DNA of 64,000 nt from Rahnella aquatilis CIP 78.65 = ATCC 33071 (GTDB lineage Bacteria; Pseudomonadota; Gammaproteobacteria; Enterobacterales; Enterobacteriaceae), in contig NC_016835.1 in assembly GCF_000241955.1 (NCBI RefSeq), positions 186,001 to 250,000 on the forward strand. Reading direction: 5' to 3'. The notes under the pieces were generated by a model. It was not told where the DNA came from and did no database searches. It saw nothing but the letters and a program-made list of their open reading frames with translations. The position numbers and the translations under genes were made by a program. Numbering within the stretch: position 1 is the stretch's first letter; every line of letters begins with the position of its first letter. Shown here piece by piece: positions 8,679 through 17,847 of this stretch.

Positions 8679-10097
8679 TCAGCCATTCTGCAGGTGAGTG
8701 GCAGGGTTTCGCAAGCGGCTCAGGCTGATCAGCATCGCCACAACCGTCGCAATCACCGCCACCCATAAACTGACCTGTACTGCCTGGGCTTCCTGCAACA
8801 CACTCCTGGCTGAATAAATTGTCAGGATAACGCCGACGCAGGCGGCACCGAGACACTGGCCGAAGGTGCGCATAATGGCCAGTACGCCGGAGGCATAACC
8901 GCTGTTTTCCCGCGACGCATTGGAAAGCATTTCACGGTTATTCGGGCTCTGGAAACAGCCGAAGCCCAGTCCGCAGATAAAGCTTCTCAGACCGATATCC
9001 CAGACCTGTGGATGTGCGGGGAGTTGCGCAAGTAACAATAACCCCACCGCAAATACTGCCAGACCCACAGTAGAAATAATGGCTGCGGGATAGCGGTCGG
9101 CGAGGCGTCCTGCATGCGGTGCCGCCAGAATAATCCCCAGCGGCCACGGCGTGAAAAGCAACGCGGAAACGAAGGCGCTGTAACCGTATACGCTCTGGAA
9201 CAGAAACGGCAGCGCAACAAAGGTAATCCCCTGACTGACGAAAGAGGCCAGCGAGGTGAAGGCCGCCAGCGTGAACCGTGCAGAGGCAAACATGCCGAGC
9301 GGCAGCAGCGGTTTTGGCGCGCGACGCTGCCGCCAGACAAAGGCCACGCCTGCGATGATCGCTGTCAGACCATAGGTAATGGCGGTGGCAAGTTCGTCAT
9401 TTCCCGGACGCGCAAAGGATTCTGCCGCCATAATCAGCGCGCCCAGTGCGACCGCCGATAAAATCGCCCCCGCCGTATCAAACGGCTGGCGCGTACTGGC
9501 CGGGTTTGATGGCACCACGCGAAGGGTAAGAACAACCGCAATGATGCCGAGGGGAATATTGATCGCAAACAGCCACTGCCAGCTCATCGCCGATAATATC
9601 GTCCCGCCCAGCACCGGCGCGACAGCGGTGCTGGTGGCGATCATCAGGGCATTCAGCCCCAGTATTCGCCCGAGAAGACGGTTGGGGAAAACGGAGCGCA
9701 ATATCGCCGGACCGATACTCAGCGTCGCCGCTGCGCCGATGCCCTGAAGTACCCGCATGATAATCAGCATATCGAGCGACGATGACAACGCACAACCCAG
9801 GGAGGCGAGAGTAAACACCGTCAGTCCGGCGGCAAACAACCGGCGAAAGCCGATGTGACTGGCCAGCGCGGCGAAGATTGCCAGTGTCATGGACGCCGAC
9901 AGCAGATAACCGTTCGACACCCACACCGCTGCGCCTGCTGAAATATCCAGCGCCTGTGCGATTTGCGGCAGCGCGATGTTGACCATCGAGCCGTCGAATA
10001 CCGCCATCGTTGCCATGATCATCACAGCGGCCATGGCGAATCCGCGCTCGCGGCCGGGTAACCCTTCATCGCCTGGTTTGTCGGAAAATAATTCCAT
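8679..10097 (-). CDS. MFS drug-efflux type transporter (DHA2, 14 TMS)
   Basis: The 472-residue integral membrane protein has about fourteen hydrophobic segments. It shows typical DHA2 features: MAVFDGSMVNIALPQIA in TM1, GFRRLFAAGL after TM2, MRVLQGIGAAATLSIGPAIL, and the motif-C-like AVAPVLGGTI. Family members are proton-driven exporters of drugs or metabolites; the substrate here is unknown. It is transcribed divergently from a LysR regulator 134 bases away, with a dyad between them, which suggests direct control by that regulator. Confidence 0.9.
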   Translation of the reverse strand: MELFSDKPGDEGLPGRERGFAMAAVMIMATMAVFDGSMVNIALPQIAQALDISAGAAVWVSNGYLLSASMTLAIFAALASHIGFRRLFAAGLTVFTLASLGCALSSSLDMLIIMRVLQGIGAAATLSIGPAILRSVFPNRLLGRILGLNALMIATSTAVAPVLGGTILSAMSWQWLFAINIPLGIIAVVLTLRVVPSNPASTRQPFDTAGAILSAVALGALIMAAESFARPGNDELATAITYGLTAIIAGVAFVWRQRRAPKPLLPLGMFASARFTLAAFTSLASFVSQGITFVALPFLFQSVYGYSAFVSALLFTPWPLGIILAAPHAGRLADRYPAAIISTVGLAVFAVGLLLLAQLPAHPQVWDIGLRSFICGLGFGCFQSPNNREMLSNASRENSGYASGVLAIMRTFGQCLGAACVGVILTIYSARSVLQEAQAVQVSLWVAVIATVVAMLISLSRLRNPATHLQNG

Positions 10098-10130
10098 AAC
10101 GCATTCGCCTTATTGATATTGAGTCACGCA

Positions 10131-10153
10131 ACTATACCGGCAGGTAATATAGT
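10131..10153. promoter_or_regulatory. Putative LysR operator
   Basis: ACTATA and TATAGT form a perfect 6-bp inverted repeat with an 11-base spacer, between the divergent MFS and LysR genes. The layout fits the T-N11-A type of LysR-family binding site. The binding protein is inferred to be the product of 10232-11137. Confidence 0.55.
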
Positions 10154-10231
10154 GCGGAAGACGCAGCATCTGCACTAAATACCTGCACCAAACGCCTTCT
10201 CTCATTTTTACCGCTGCGCTAGTATGGTGGA

Positions 10232-11137
10232 ATGACTGAACCCGATCTGAACTTACTGATTGCCCTGGATGTGCTTCTCGCTGAAGGCAGTGTGGCGGGG
10301 GCTGCACGTCGTCTGGGATTAAGTGCGTCGGCCATGAGCCGCACATTGAGCCGCCTGCGTGCCACCACCGGCGACCCGCTGCTGGTGCGCGCCGGGCGCA
10401 ATATGGTGCTGACGCCTTATGCCGAAGAAATTCGTCAGCGCACCCGGAATGTAGCGTTTGAGGCGCGCGCCCTGTTGCGGCCTTCATCCGCAGATTTCAA
10501 CCTGGCCAGACTTGAGCGCACTTTCCTGATCCGTTCCAATGATGGTTTTGTGGTGGCGTTTGGCGCCGCGATGATCGCCGCCGCTGCACAGGTTGCTCCT
10601 TGCGTCTGTTTGCGGTTCATGCCAAAACCGGAGAAAACCTCAAATGCGTTGCGGGAAGGGCGGGTCGACCTTGAGATCGGCGTTTTAGGCGAAATGGGGC
10701 CGGAAATTCGCTTACAGACGTTGTTCCGTGACCGGTTTATGGGGGTGGTGAGAAAAGGCCATCCGCTGGCGCTTAAGAAGGCGATTACCGCGGAAGACTA
10801 TGTGTCATTCGGACATGTTGTCGTTTCACGTCGCAACAATACCTACGGACCCGTGGATGACGCGCTGGCTGAAGTCGGGCTGAAACGGAAAATTGCCGCC
10901 GTCGTGCCGGGTTTTTCCGCCGCCCTGGCGATTGCGCAAAACTCCGATCTGGTAGCGCTGATCCCCGGATCATTCCTGATTGCTGAGCCAGACCGGTTGT
11001 ATGCTTTCGAACTGCCGCTGAAAACCCGTGAAATCACGATTTCCCAGATGTGGCATCCGCGTTCTGAAGTCGACCCGGCGCACCGCTGGCTGCGGCAACT
11101 GGTGCTGAAGGTGTGTCGTGATGAGGTACCGCTGTAA
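10232..11137 (+). CDS. LysR-family transcriptional regulator
   Basis: This is a 301-residue regulator. Residues about 15-60 form the winged helix-turn-helix (LLAEGSVAGAARRLGLSASA, then MSRTLSRLRATTGDPLLVR). The remainder is a LysR substrate-binding domain with RVDLEIGVLGEMGPEI and FRDRFMGVVRKGHPL. The effector is unknown. It is divergent from the DHA2 exporter and probably regulates it and itself through the dyad at 10131-10153. Its stop codon lies three bases from the convergent exoX stop. Confidence 0.9.
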   Translation: MTEPDLNLLIALDVLLAEGSVAGAARRLGLSASAMSRTLSRLRATTGDPLLVRAGRNMVLTPYAEEIRQRTRNVAFEARALLRPSSADFNLARLERTFLIRSNDGFVVAFGAAMIAAAAQVAPCVCLRFMPKPEKTSNALREGRVDLEIGVLGEMGPEIRLQTLFRDRFMGVVRKGHPLALKKAITAEDYVSFGHVVVSRRNNTYGPVDDALAEVGLKRKIAAVVPGFSAALAIAQNSDLVALIPGSFLIAEPDRLYAFELPLKTREITISQMWHPRSEVDPAHRWLRQLVLKVCRDEVPL

Positions 11138-11140
11138 TGC

Positions 11141-11803
11141 CTACGGCACTTCCAGATAATGCTTCAGCGTCATCCGCAGGTCCGGCGTTAATTCTTTGAT
11201 GTTATTCAGCATCCAGCGCAGATACATCGGGTCGTCTTCGGCGATTTCGGCAATTTTCCTGCCGCGATATTTGCCGAACATCATGGTGCTGACTAAAGCA
11301 GGGCGCCCGGTAATGGTCACCATTTCTTCCGGTGTCCAGCCTGATTCATCCATGATGCGGATAAGTAACGCGGCGGTGATGTAGCAGTCAAACAGCGCGC
11401 GGTGATGATGCAGATCCGCAGGCGTTGCCACTTCCAGTTTGAGGGATTTATACAGCGCCATATTGCTGTACTTGATCCCCGGCCATAAACGGCGTGACAG
11501 TTTCACGGTGCAGATCCATTCACCCTGCATTTCAGGCAGCATGCGCTGGTCAAAACTGGCGTTGTGGGCCACATAATATTGACTGCCGTGATAACGCGCA
11601 ATGATCTCCTCAATCCACGGTTTGTCGGCCACCATCGCCTCGGTAATCTTGTGTATTGCCATCGCCTGATGGCTTATCGGACGGTCAGGACGTACCAGAT
11701 CACTCATCGGGTTGACGATTTTCCCGTCTTCAATGTCGACCGAGGCGACTTCCACCACGCCGCCCTGTAATCCACAAGTTTCCGTATCAATAACGCGCAA
11801 CAT
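11141..11803 (-). CDS. exoX: Exodeoxyribonuclease X
   Basis: The 220-residue protein matches E. coli ExoX in length and sequence. It is a DEDDh-family 3'-5' exonuclease that degrades single-stranded DNA and acts in mismatch repair and UV tolerance. The exonuclease motifs are visible: IDTETCGL (Asp6, Glu8), HNASFDQRML and HHHRALFDCY. I place the start at ATG 11803 because homologues begin MLR-IDTETCGLQGG and GGAG lies six bases upstream; an in-frame extension to 11830 is not conserved. A degenerate copy of its middle part occurs at 18684-18767. Confidence 0.96.
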   Translation of the reverse strand: MLRVIDTETCGLQGGVVEVASVDIEDGKIVNPMSDLVRPDRPISHQAMAIHKITEAMVADKPWIEEIIARYHGSQYYVAHNASFDQRMLPEMQGEWICTVKLSRRLWPGIKYSNMALYKSLKLEVATPADLHHHRALFDCYITAALLIRIMDESGWTPEEMVTITGRPALVSTMMFGKYRGRKIAEIAEDDPMYLRWMLNNIKELTPDLRMTLKHYLEVP

Positions 11804-11958
11804 AGTCCACTCCGGCTGCTCACCAAACACTTTCTAAAAACGTTAGCCTAACGGATTGACTTCCCCGTGCCCACTTTTCTCATCACAAAGTCAGGGCCGG
11901 AATATCCCCTACATCCCATCCGTCTATTTCCCGTACAGATCACACTTCTTCTTACTTT

Positions 11959-11974
11959 CGTGAAAATGCTCACA
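11959..11974. promoter_or_regulatory. CRP-like site, distal
   Basis: CGTGA-N6-TCACA matches nine of the ten conserved positions of the CRP half-sites. It lies 145 bases before the stronger site at 12104. The 372-base gap between exoX and the next operon (11804-12175) holds no gene. Confidence 0.5.
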
Positions 11975-12103
11975 TTCTCCCGTGCAGATGCCCAAAGTTA
12001 CCCGCAAATTTTCGGCTTTTAGCCGTGGAAATGCGTCACCAAACTGGCTAACTTCAATTATGAAACGCTATTTTATTATTGTTGGATTGCAGTTTTAAAG
12101 AAG

Positions 12104-12119
12104 TGTGAGTGCGCTCACA
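12104..12119 (+). promoter_or_regulatory. Perfect-core CRP site of the enolase/ABC operon
   Basis: TGTGA-N6-TCACA matches all ten conserved CRP half-site positions and is centred about 64 bases before the ATG at 12176. It implies catabolite activation of the downstream operon and supports a role in carbon-source use. Function is inferred from the consensus only. Confidence 0.8.
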
Positions 12120-12175
12120 TGGCTGAATGAACGTGCAATAACGGAGCGCTCGGAAGAGCGTCAACTCTCTCAGTA

Positions 12176-13345
12176 ATGGCAGGTATCGCTGTGAAAATAA
12201 GTTCTGTTGAAGTCTCTGTTTTTACTTATCCGACCCGTCGCGTTTCTGACAGCGCGGGTCATTCTCATCCGGGTGAAGAAAGTCAGGCGAAAATGGCCAT
12301 GTTAACCCTCACCACTGACGAAGGGGATTGCGGATATTCGTTCGCGCCGCCGGAAGTGGTGCGTCCGCATGTGGTGAATGCCTTTTTCAGAAAAGTGTTG
12401 ATTGGGCAGAACCCGTTCGACCGCGAACGTCTCTGGCAGGATCTGGTGCACTGGCAGCGCGGCAGTGCACATCAGTTGACCGAGCGGGCGCTGTCGTTTG
12501 TCGAACAGGCGCTGTGGGATCTGATTGGCCGCAAACTGAATATGCCGGTGCACAAACTGCTGGGCGGATTCCGCGAAAAAGTCCCGGCGTACGGCAGTAC
12601 CATGTGTGGCGATGAACTGAAGGGCGGGCTGTCGACCCCGGACGAATTCGGCCAGTTTGCCGAAAAACTGGTGGCGCGCGGTTATCAGGCCATCAAACTG
12701 CATACCTGGATGCCGCCGGTGGCGTTTGCGCCGGACCCGAAAATGGACATTAAAGCCTGCGCCGCCGTGCGTGAGGCGGTCGGGCCGGATATCGAACTGA
12801 TGCTCGACGGCTATCACTGGTACAGCCGCAGTCAGGCGCTGACCATCGGTAAGGCGCTGGAAAAACTCAATTTCGCGTGGTTCGAAGAACCGATGGAAGA
12901 GGAGAGCATGGCGTCCTACGCGTGGCTGGCAGAAAATCTGTCTATCGACGTGATCGGGCCGGAAAGTCTGGGTGGCAAGCATCACAGCCGTGCGGACTGG
13001 GTGAAAGCCGGTGCCTGCGACATCTTACGCGCTGGTGCCAACGGCGTCGGCGGCATCTCGCCATGTATGAAAGTCGCCAGTCTGGCGGAAGCCTTCGGTA
13101 TGGATTGTGAAGTGCACGGCAACGGCGCGGCCAGCCTGGCGGTGGTCGGTGCCATCCGCAATTGTCGCTGGTACGAACGCGGTCTGCTGCACCCGTTCCT
13201 GGAGTACGACGAACCGGCAGCGTATCTGAACAGCATTGTTGATCCGATGGATGAACAGGGCTTTGTGCATCTTTCTGATCGCCCCGGCCTCGGGGAGGAC
13301 ATTAATTTTGATTACATAGAAACCCATACCGTCAGCCGCGACTGA
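12176..13345 (+). CDS. Enolase-superfamily enzyme, mandelate racemase subgroup
   Basis: The 389-residue protein has the N-terminal capping domain and TIM barrel of the enolase superfamily. The expected catalytic and metal residues are visible: Lys174 and His176 in AIKLH, Asp211 in LMLDGYHW, Glu237 in WFEEP, Glu263 in IGPESLGG and His314 in EVHGNG. The K-x-H with a distant His points to the mandelate racemase/acid-sugar dehydratase group rather than to dipeptide epimerases. The substrate is unknown. It heads an operon with a peptide-type ABC importer behind a CRP site, so catabolism of the imported compound is likely. A GTG at 12191 with AGG seven bases upstream is an alternative start. Confidence 0.88.
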   Translation: MAGIAVKISSVEVSVFTYPTRRVSDSAGHSHPGEESQAKMAMLTLTTDEGDCGYSFAPPEVVRPHVVNAFFRKVLIGQNPFDRERLWQDLVHWQRGSAHQLTERALSFVEQALWDLIGRKLNMPVHKLLGGFREKVPAYGSTMCGDELKGGLSTPDEFGQFAEKLVARGYQAIKLHTWMPPVAFAPDPKMDIKACAAVREAVGPDIELMLDGYHWYSRSQALTIGKALEKLNFAWFEEPMEEESMASYAWLAENLSIDVIGPESLGGKHHSRADWVKAGACDILRAGANGVGGISPCMKVASLAEAFGMDCEVHGNGAASLAVVGAIRNCRWYERGLLHPFLEYDEPAAYLNSIVDPMDEQGFVHLSDRPGLGEDINFDYIETHTVSRD

Positions 13346-13396
13346 CCTGCGGGCAGAAAAAATAATAAACCTCTGACTCTACCCGGAAGGTACATC

Positions 13397-15040
13397 ATGA
13401 ACTCTGGCAAACCGTGGGGCGCATGGCTTTTCGCGCTCCTGCTGATGACGGCTGGCTGGACGGCGCAGGCAAAAACGCCGCCCGACCAGCTGATTATCGG
13501 CATGAACATGAATAACCTGTTAACGCTCGATCCGGCCGCGATGACCGGCAATGATATTGTCGGCATCGTGGTCAATCTTTACGACCCGCTGATTGAGCTT
13601 GATCCGCAACAACTGACCAACGTGCGCCCCGCACTGGCAACCTCGTGGGAGGTCAACGACGCCCGCAACCTCATCACCTTTCATTTGCGTGAAGGCGTGA
13701 AATTCCATTCCGGCAATCCGGTGACTGCTGAGGATGTGGTGTGGTCGATGCGTCGCATTTTGCATCTCAATCTGGCACAGGCCTCGGTGTGGAAATCCTA
13801 CGGCTTCAGTAAAAAGAATGTCGATGAGATGGTGCGTGCCCCCGATCCTTATACCGTTGAAATTCAGCTACCTAAACCGAATGACCCGAAACTGGTGATC
13901 TACTCGCTGGCCGCGCTCGGCAGCGTGGTGGCGCTGGACAGCAAAATCGTGCAGGCGCATGAAGTGAACGGCGACTGGGGCAACCGCTGGCTGACCACTA
14001 ACGAAGCCGGTTCCGGCCCGTTCCGCCTCGATAACTGGCAGGCAAAAGATGTGCTGAACATGAGCCGTAATCCGCAGTACTGGCGCGGCGAGCCGAAACT
14101 TTCCCGCGTGGTATTCCGTCATTTTCAGGAATCCCAGACCCTGCGTCTGATGATTGAAAAAGGCGACCTGGATATTGCCAATAACATGGCGGTGTCGGAC
14201 GTGAAAGCGCTGAGTCACGACCCGGCCATGCAGGTCGATCAGGTGAAAAAAGGCACTATTTATTACGTGGCGATGAGCATGAAAGAGCCGCATTTCGCTA
14301 ACCCGAAAGTGCGCGAAGCGGTGCGCTATCTGATTGATTATCAGGGTATCGGCAAGGCGCTGATGAACGGTTATGGCATTGCGCATCAGCGTCCCATTCA
14401 GGTCGGCATGCCTGCCACGCTGCCGGATCCGGGCTATAAGCTGGATATTCCGCGCGCCAAAACCTTGCTGGCGGAAGCCGGTTATCCTGACGGTTTTGAC
14501 ACGACGCTGCGGGTACTGGCCGATCAGCCATTCCTCAATATCGCGATTGCGGTGCAGTCCACGCTGATGCAGGCGGGGATCCGCGCCAAAATCGTTACCG
14601 GGACCGGCAACCAGATTTACGGCGCGATGCGTGAACGCAAGTTTGACATGCTGGTCGGGCGCGGCGGCAGCGGCGTGGAACCGCATCCGCATTCCAGCCT
14701 GCGCGCGCTGGTCTACAACCCGGACAACAATGACGCCGCGCGGCTGACCAATTTTCAGGGCTGGCGCACCGGTTTCTATGACAAACAGCTGAATGCGGAT
14801 ATCGATCAGGCGCTGCTTGAACGTGACCCGGAGAAACAGAAACAGGATTACTTCGCCATTCAGGAACGTTACGACGCGCTGATCCCGGCGCTGGTGCCGC
14901 TCTCGCAAATGGTCGATTCCATTGTGGTGCGCAGGGATGTCAAAAATTACCTGCCACATCCTTCCGCGACCACGTTCCTGCGCGATGTCTGGAAAGACGA
15001 ACCTGCCGACGTGCAGCCAACCGGAGGTAAAGGGTTATGA
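13397..15040 (+). CDS. ABC importer substrate-binding protein, family 5
   Basis: The 547-residue periplasmic protein has a clear signal peptide (about residues 1-26, cleavage near AQA). The SBP_bac_5 signature is visible: LYDPLIELDP, then ATSWEVNDARNLITFHLREG and VKFHSGNPVTAEDVVWSM. Family members bind peptides, nickel, opines or oligosaccharides. GGAAGG precedes the ATG, 51 bases after the enolase-family gene. The neighbour suggests an acidic sugar or sugar derivative rather than a peptide, but this is inference. Confidence 0.92.
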   Translation: MNSGKPWGAWLFALLLMTAGWTAQAKTPPDQLIIGMNMNNLLTLDPAAMTGNDIVGIVVNLYDPLIELDPQQLTNVRPALATSWEVNDARNLITFHLREGVKFHSGNPVTAEDVVWSMRRILHLNLAQASVWKSYGFSKKNVDEMVRAPDPYTVEIQLPKPNDPKLVIYSLAALGSVVALDSKIVQAHEVNGDWGNRWLTTNEAGSGPFRLDNWQAKDVLNMSRNPQYWRGEPKLSRVVFRHFQESQTLRLMIEKGDLDIANNMAVSDVKALSHDPAMQVDQVKKGTIYYVAMSMKEPHFANPKVREAVRYLIDYQGIGKALMNGYGIAHQRPIQVGMPATLPDPGYKLDIPRAKTLLAEAGYPDGFDTTLRVLADQPFLNIAIAVQSTLMQAGIRAKIVTGTGNQIYGAMRERKFDMLVGRGGSGVEPHPHSSLRALVYNPDNNDAARLTNFQGWRTGFYDKQLNADIDQALLERDPEKQKQDYFAIQERYDALIPALVPLSQMVDSIVVRRDVKNYLPHPSATTFLRDVWKDEPADVQPTGGKGL

Positions 15041-16098
15041 CCATGCAAATCCCGGCTCCTGCTTCAAAGCAAACGGCGCGGATGTCTTTCCCGGCCGGAC
15101 GCATCGGCAAGCGGCTGGTGCAGGTGGCGGTCACGCTGTTCGGCCTGCTGCTGCTGACGTTTTTTATTGGCCGCGTGATGCCGGTCGATCCGGTGCTGGC
15201 GATTGTCGGACCGGATGCCGACCACAGCACGTATGAGCAGGTTTACCATCAGCTCGGCTTTGATAAACCGTTATGGACGCAGTTCGGCATTTACCTTTCC
15301 GGGCTGGCGCACGGTGATTTAGGCAATGCGCTGCTGACCGGCAAACCGGTGACGCAGGACATTCTGCGCGTCTTCCCGGCCACCATGGAACTGGCGACAC
15401 TGGCGATCATTCTCGGCGCGGGCGTCGGTATTCCGCTCGGCGTGCTGGCGGCGGCAAAACGCAACAGCCTCGCGGATTATGGGGTGCGCATCATCAGTCT
15501 GGCCGGGTATTCCACCCCGATATTCTGGGTCGGCATGATGGGTTTACTGGTGTTTTACGCCTGGCTTGGCTGGGTCGGCGGTGCCGGTCGGGTGGATTTC
15601 AGTCTCGACGGGCAGGTCACGCGCCACAGCGGATTTATGCTGATTGACGCGCTGATCGCCGGAAACGGGGAAGTGTTCCGCAACGCGCTCAATCACCTGA
15701 TCCTGCCTGCGTCATTGCTCGGCTTTCACTCGCTGGCCTACATCAGCCGTATGACCCGCAGCTTTATGCTGGCGCAGCTTTCGCAGGAATTCATCATCAC
15801 TGCCCGCGTCAAAGGGCTGAGCGAATGGCAGGTGCTGTGGAATCACGCGTTCCGCAACATTCTGGTCCAGTTGCTGACTGTGGTGGCGCTGGCGTATGGC
15901 TCGCTGCTGGAAGGCGCGGTGCTGATCGAAACCGTGTTTTCCTGGCCGGGCTTCGGTTCGTATCTCACCAGCAGCCTGATGCTGGGCGACATGAACGCGG
16001 TGATGGGCTGTGTGCTGGTGGTCGGCATGATTTTCGTGGTGCTGAATTTGCTCTCTGACCTGCTGTATCAGGTCTTTGATCCGAGGACAAAAGTATGA
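15037..16098 (+). CDS. ABC importer permease, DppB/OppB type
   Basis: This is a 353-residue inner-membrane protein with about six membrane segments. It contains the OppB-type EAA loop SQEFIITARVKGLSEWQVLW and the ending LLSDLLYQVFDPR, standard for the first permease of peptide-type importers. The ATG overlaps the stop of the binding-protein gene by four bases, so translation is coupled. Confidence 0.93.
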   Translation: MTMQIPAPASKQTARMSFPAGRIGKRLVQVAVTLFGLLLLTFFIGRVMPVDPVLAIVGPDADHSTYEQVYHQLGFDKPLWTQFGIYLSGLAHGDLGNALLTGKPVTQDILRVFPATMELATLAIILGAGVGIPLGVLAAAKRNSLADYGVRIISLAGYSTPIFWVGMMGLLVFYAWLGWVGGAGRVDFSLDGQVTRHSGFMLIDALIAGNGEVFRNALNHLILPASLLGFHSLAYISRMTRSFMLAQLSQEFIITARVKGLSEWQVLWNHAFRNILVQLLTVVALAYGSLLEGAVLIETVFSWPGFGSYLTSSLMLGDMNAVMGCVLVVGMIFVVLNLLSDLLYQVFDPRTKV

Positions 16099-17000
16099 CG
16101 ATTTCTCTCGATTCCGTTCCGCTCAGCGCGGGCGATGAAAAACGTCAGCGCGTGAAAAGGGCGGTTGGCCGTGTCGGTCATTTTCTGTGGCAGATGGCGT
16201 GTAATCCGCTGACCGCCATCGGTGGCGCGATTGTTCTGGTGCTGATGATTGTGGCGGTTTTTGCGCCGTGGATCGCACCCTTTCATCCGCTGGTGCAGGA
16301 TTTAAACAACGCGCTCAGCCCGCCGTCGGCGGCGCACTGGTTCGGCACTGACGAATTTGGCCGCGATATCTTCAGCCGTCTGGTGTATGGCTCGCGCATC
16401 ACGCTGTACATCGTGCTGCTGGTGTCGGTCACCGTCGGGCCTCTCGGGTTATTGCTCGGCGTGACAGCCGGATATTTCGGTGGCAAAACCGACATGGTGC
16501 TGATGCGCGTCACTGACATCTTTATCTCCTTCCCGAGCCTGGTGCTGGCGCTGGCATTTGTCGCGGCACTCGGGCCGGGTCTGGAACATGTGGTGATCGC
16601 CATTACGCTCACCGCCTGGCCGCCCATTGCGCGTCTGGCGCGTGCCGAAACGCTCTCGCTGCGACAGGCTGACTTTATCTCGGCGGTGCGGTTACAGGGT
16701 GCGAGTCCGGTACGGGTGTTGTGGCGTCACATTGTGCCGCTGTGTCTGCCGTCGGTGATCATCCGCATCACCATGAATATGGCGGGGATTATCCTGACTG
16801 CCGCCGGTCTGGGCTTCCTCGGGCTTGGCGCTCAGCCGCCGGATCCGGAGTGGGGCGCAATGATTTCCAGCGGCCGCACCTACATGATGGAGTGCTGGTG
16901 GGTGGCGACCATTCCCGGTCTGGCGATCCTGATTAACAGCCTGGCGTTCAACTTTTTAGGAGATGGCCTTCGTGACATTCTCGATCCCCGAAATGACTGA
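16095..17000 (+). CDS. ABC importer permease, DppC/OppC type
   Basis: The 301-residue second permease has FGTDEFGRDIFSRLVYGSRI, the hallmark of OppC/DppC N-terminal loops. The EAA-loop region is AVRLQGASPVRVLWRHIVPL, and it ends AFNFLGDGLRDILDPR. The start overlaps the previous stop by four bases. It should dimerise with the upstream permease in the membrane. Confidence 0.93.
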   Translation: MTISLDSVPLSAGDEKRQRVKRAVGRVGHFLWQMACNPLTAIGGAIVLVLMIVAVFAPWIAPFHPLVQDLNNALSPPSAAHWFGTDEFGRDIFSRLVYGSRITLYIVLLVSVTVGPLGLLLGVTAGYFGGKTDMVLMRVTDIFISFPSLVLALAFVAALGPGLEHVVIAITLTAWPPIARLARAETLSLRQADFISAVRLQGASPVRVLWRHIVPLCLPSVIIRITMNMAGIILTAAGLGFLGLGAQPPDPEWGAMISSGRTYMMECWWVATIPGLAILINSLAFNFLGDGLRDILDPRND

Positions 17001-17838
17001 CGCTCCGGCGTTACTCGACGTGCAGGACCTGCACGTCAGCTTTGTGAATGGCCGTCAGGTTACGCAGGCGGTTCGCGGCGTGTCCTTCCAGCTCGGCCGC
17101 GAAAAACTGGCGATTGTCGGCGAATCCGGGTCGGGTAAATCCACCGTCGGCCGCGCGCTGTTGCATCTGCATCCGTCGAAAGCGCGTATCACCGCCAGCA
17201 AAATGCAGTTCGCCGATGTGGATTTGCTGCACGCCAGCCCGGCGCAGATGCGACAGGTGCGCGGTAAGCGGATTTCAATGATTATGCAGGATCCAAAATA
17301 CTCGCTGAATCCGGTGCTGTGCGTCGGCGACCAGATTGCCGAGGCGTGGCGTTCGCACCACAAATGTTCCTATAACGATGCCAAAAGCAAAGTGCTGAAC
17401 ATGCTCGACGTGGTGCGTATCCGCGACCCGGAACGCGTGTACGGCTTGTATCCGCACGAGATTTCCGGCGGGCAGGGGCAGCGCATCATGATCGCAATGA
17501 TGCTGATCACCGACCCGGAAATGGTGATCGCCGATGAGCCGACCTCGGCGCTTGATGTCTCTGTGCGTTTACAGGTGCTGGCGCTGCTCGACGACCTGGT
17601 GAAAACCCGGGGACTGGGGCTGATATTTATCAGTCACGATATCAATCTGGTGCGCAGTTTCTGCGACCGTGTGCTGGTGATGTACGCCGGACGCATTGTG
17701 GAATCCATTGCCGCCACCGATCTGGATAACGCGCAGCATCCGTACACCCGGGGTCTGCTGAACGCGCTGCCGGACATGGATAACCGCCGTTATCCGTTGC
17801 CGGTAATGCAGCGTCAGGCCAGCTGGCTGACTGATTAA
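16972..17838 (+). CDS. ABC importer ATPase, DppD/OppD type
   Basis: The protein has Walker A GESGSGKSTVGRAL, the signature ISGGQGQR, Walker B MVIADEPTSALD and the switch His in FISHD. This is the first of two ATPases of the importer. The start is uncertain. GTG 16972 has AGGAG nine bases upstream and is preferred; ATG 16963 sits directly on that AGGAG, and ATG 16993 has no ribosome binding site. All overlap the permease end. Confidence 0.9.
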   Translation: MTFSIPEMTDAPALLDVQDLHVSFVNGRQVTQAVRGVSFQLGREKLAIVGESGSGKSTVGRALLHLHPSKARITASKMQFADVDLLHASPAQMRQVRGKRISMIMQDPKYSLNPVLCVGDQIAEAWRSHHKCSYNDAKSKVLNMLDVVRIRDPERVYGLYPHEISGGQGQRIMIAMMLITDPEMVIADEPTSALDVSVRLQVLALLDDLVKTRGLGLIFISHDINLVRSFCDRVLVMYAGRIVESIAATDLDNAQHPYTRGLLNALPDMDNRRYPLPVMQRQASWLTD

Positions 17839-17847
17839 GGAGCCAAC

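Noticed and set aside
12176..13345. Dipeptide epimerase, suggested by the peptide-type ABC genes
   Set aside because: The active-site pattern has K-x-H and a distant catalytic His, unlike the paired lysines of epimerases.
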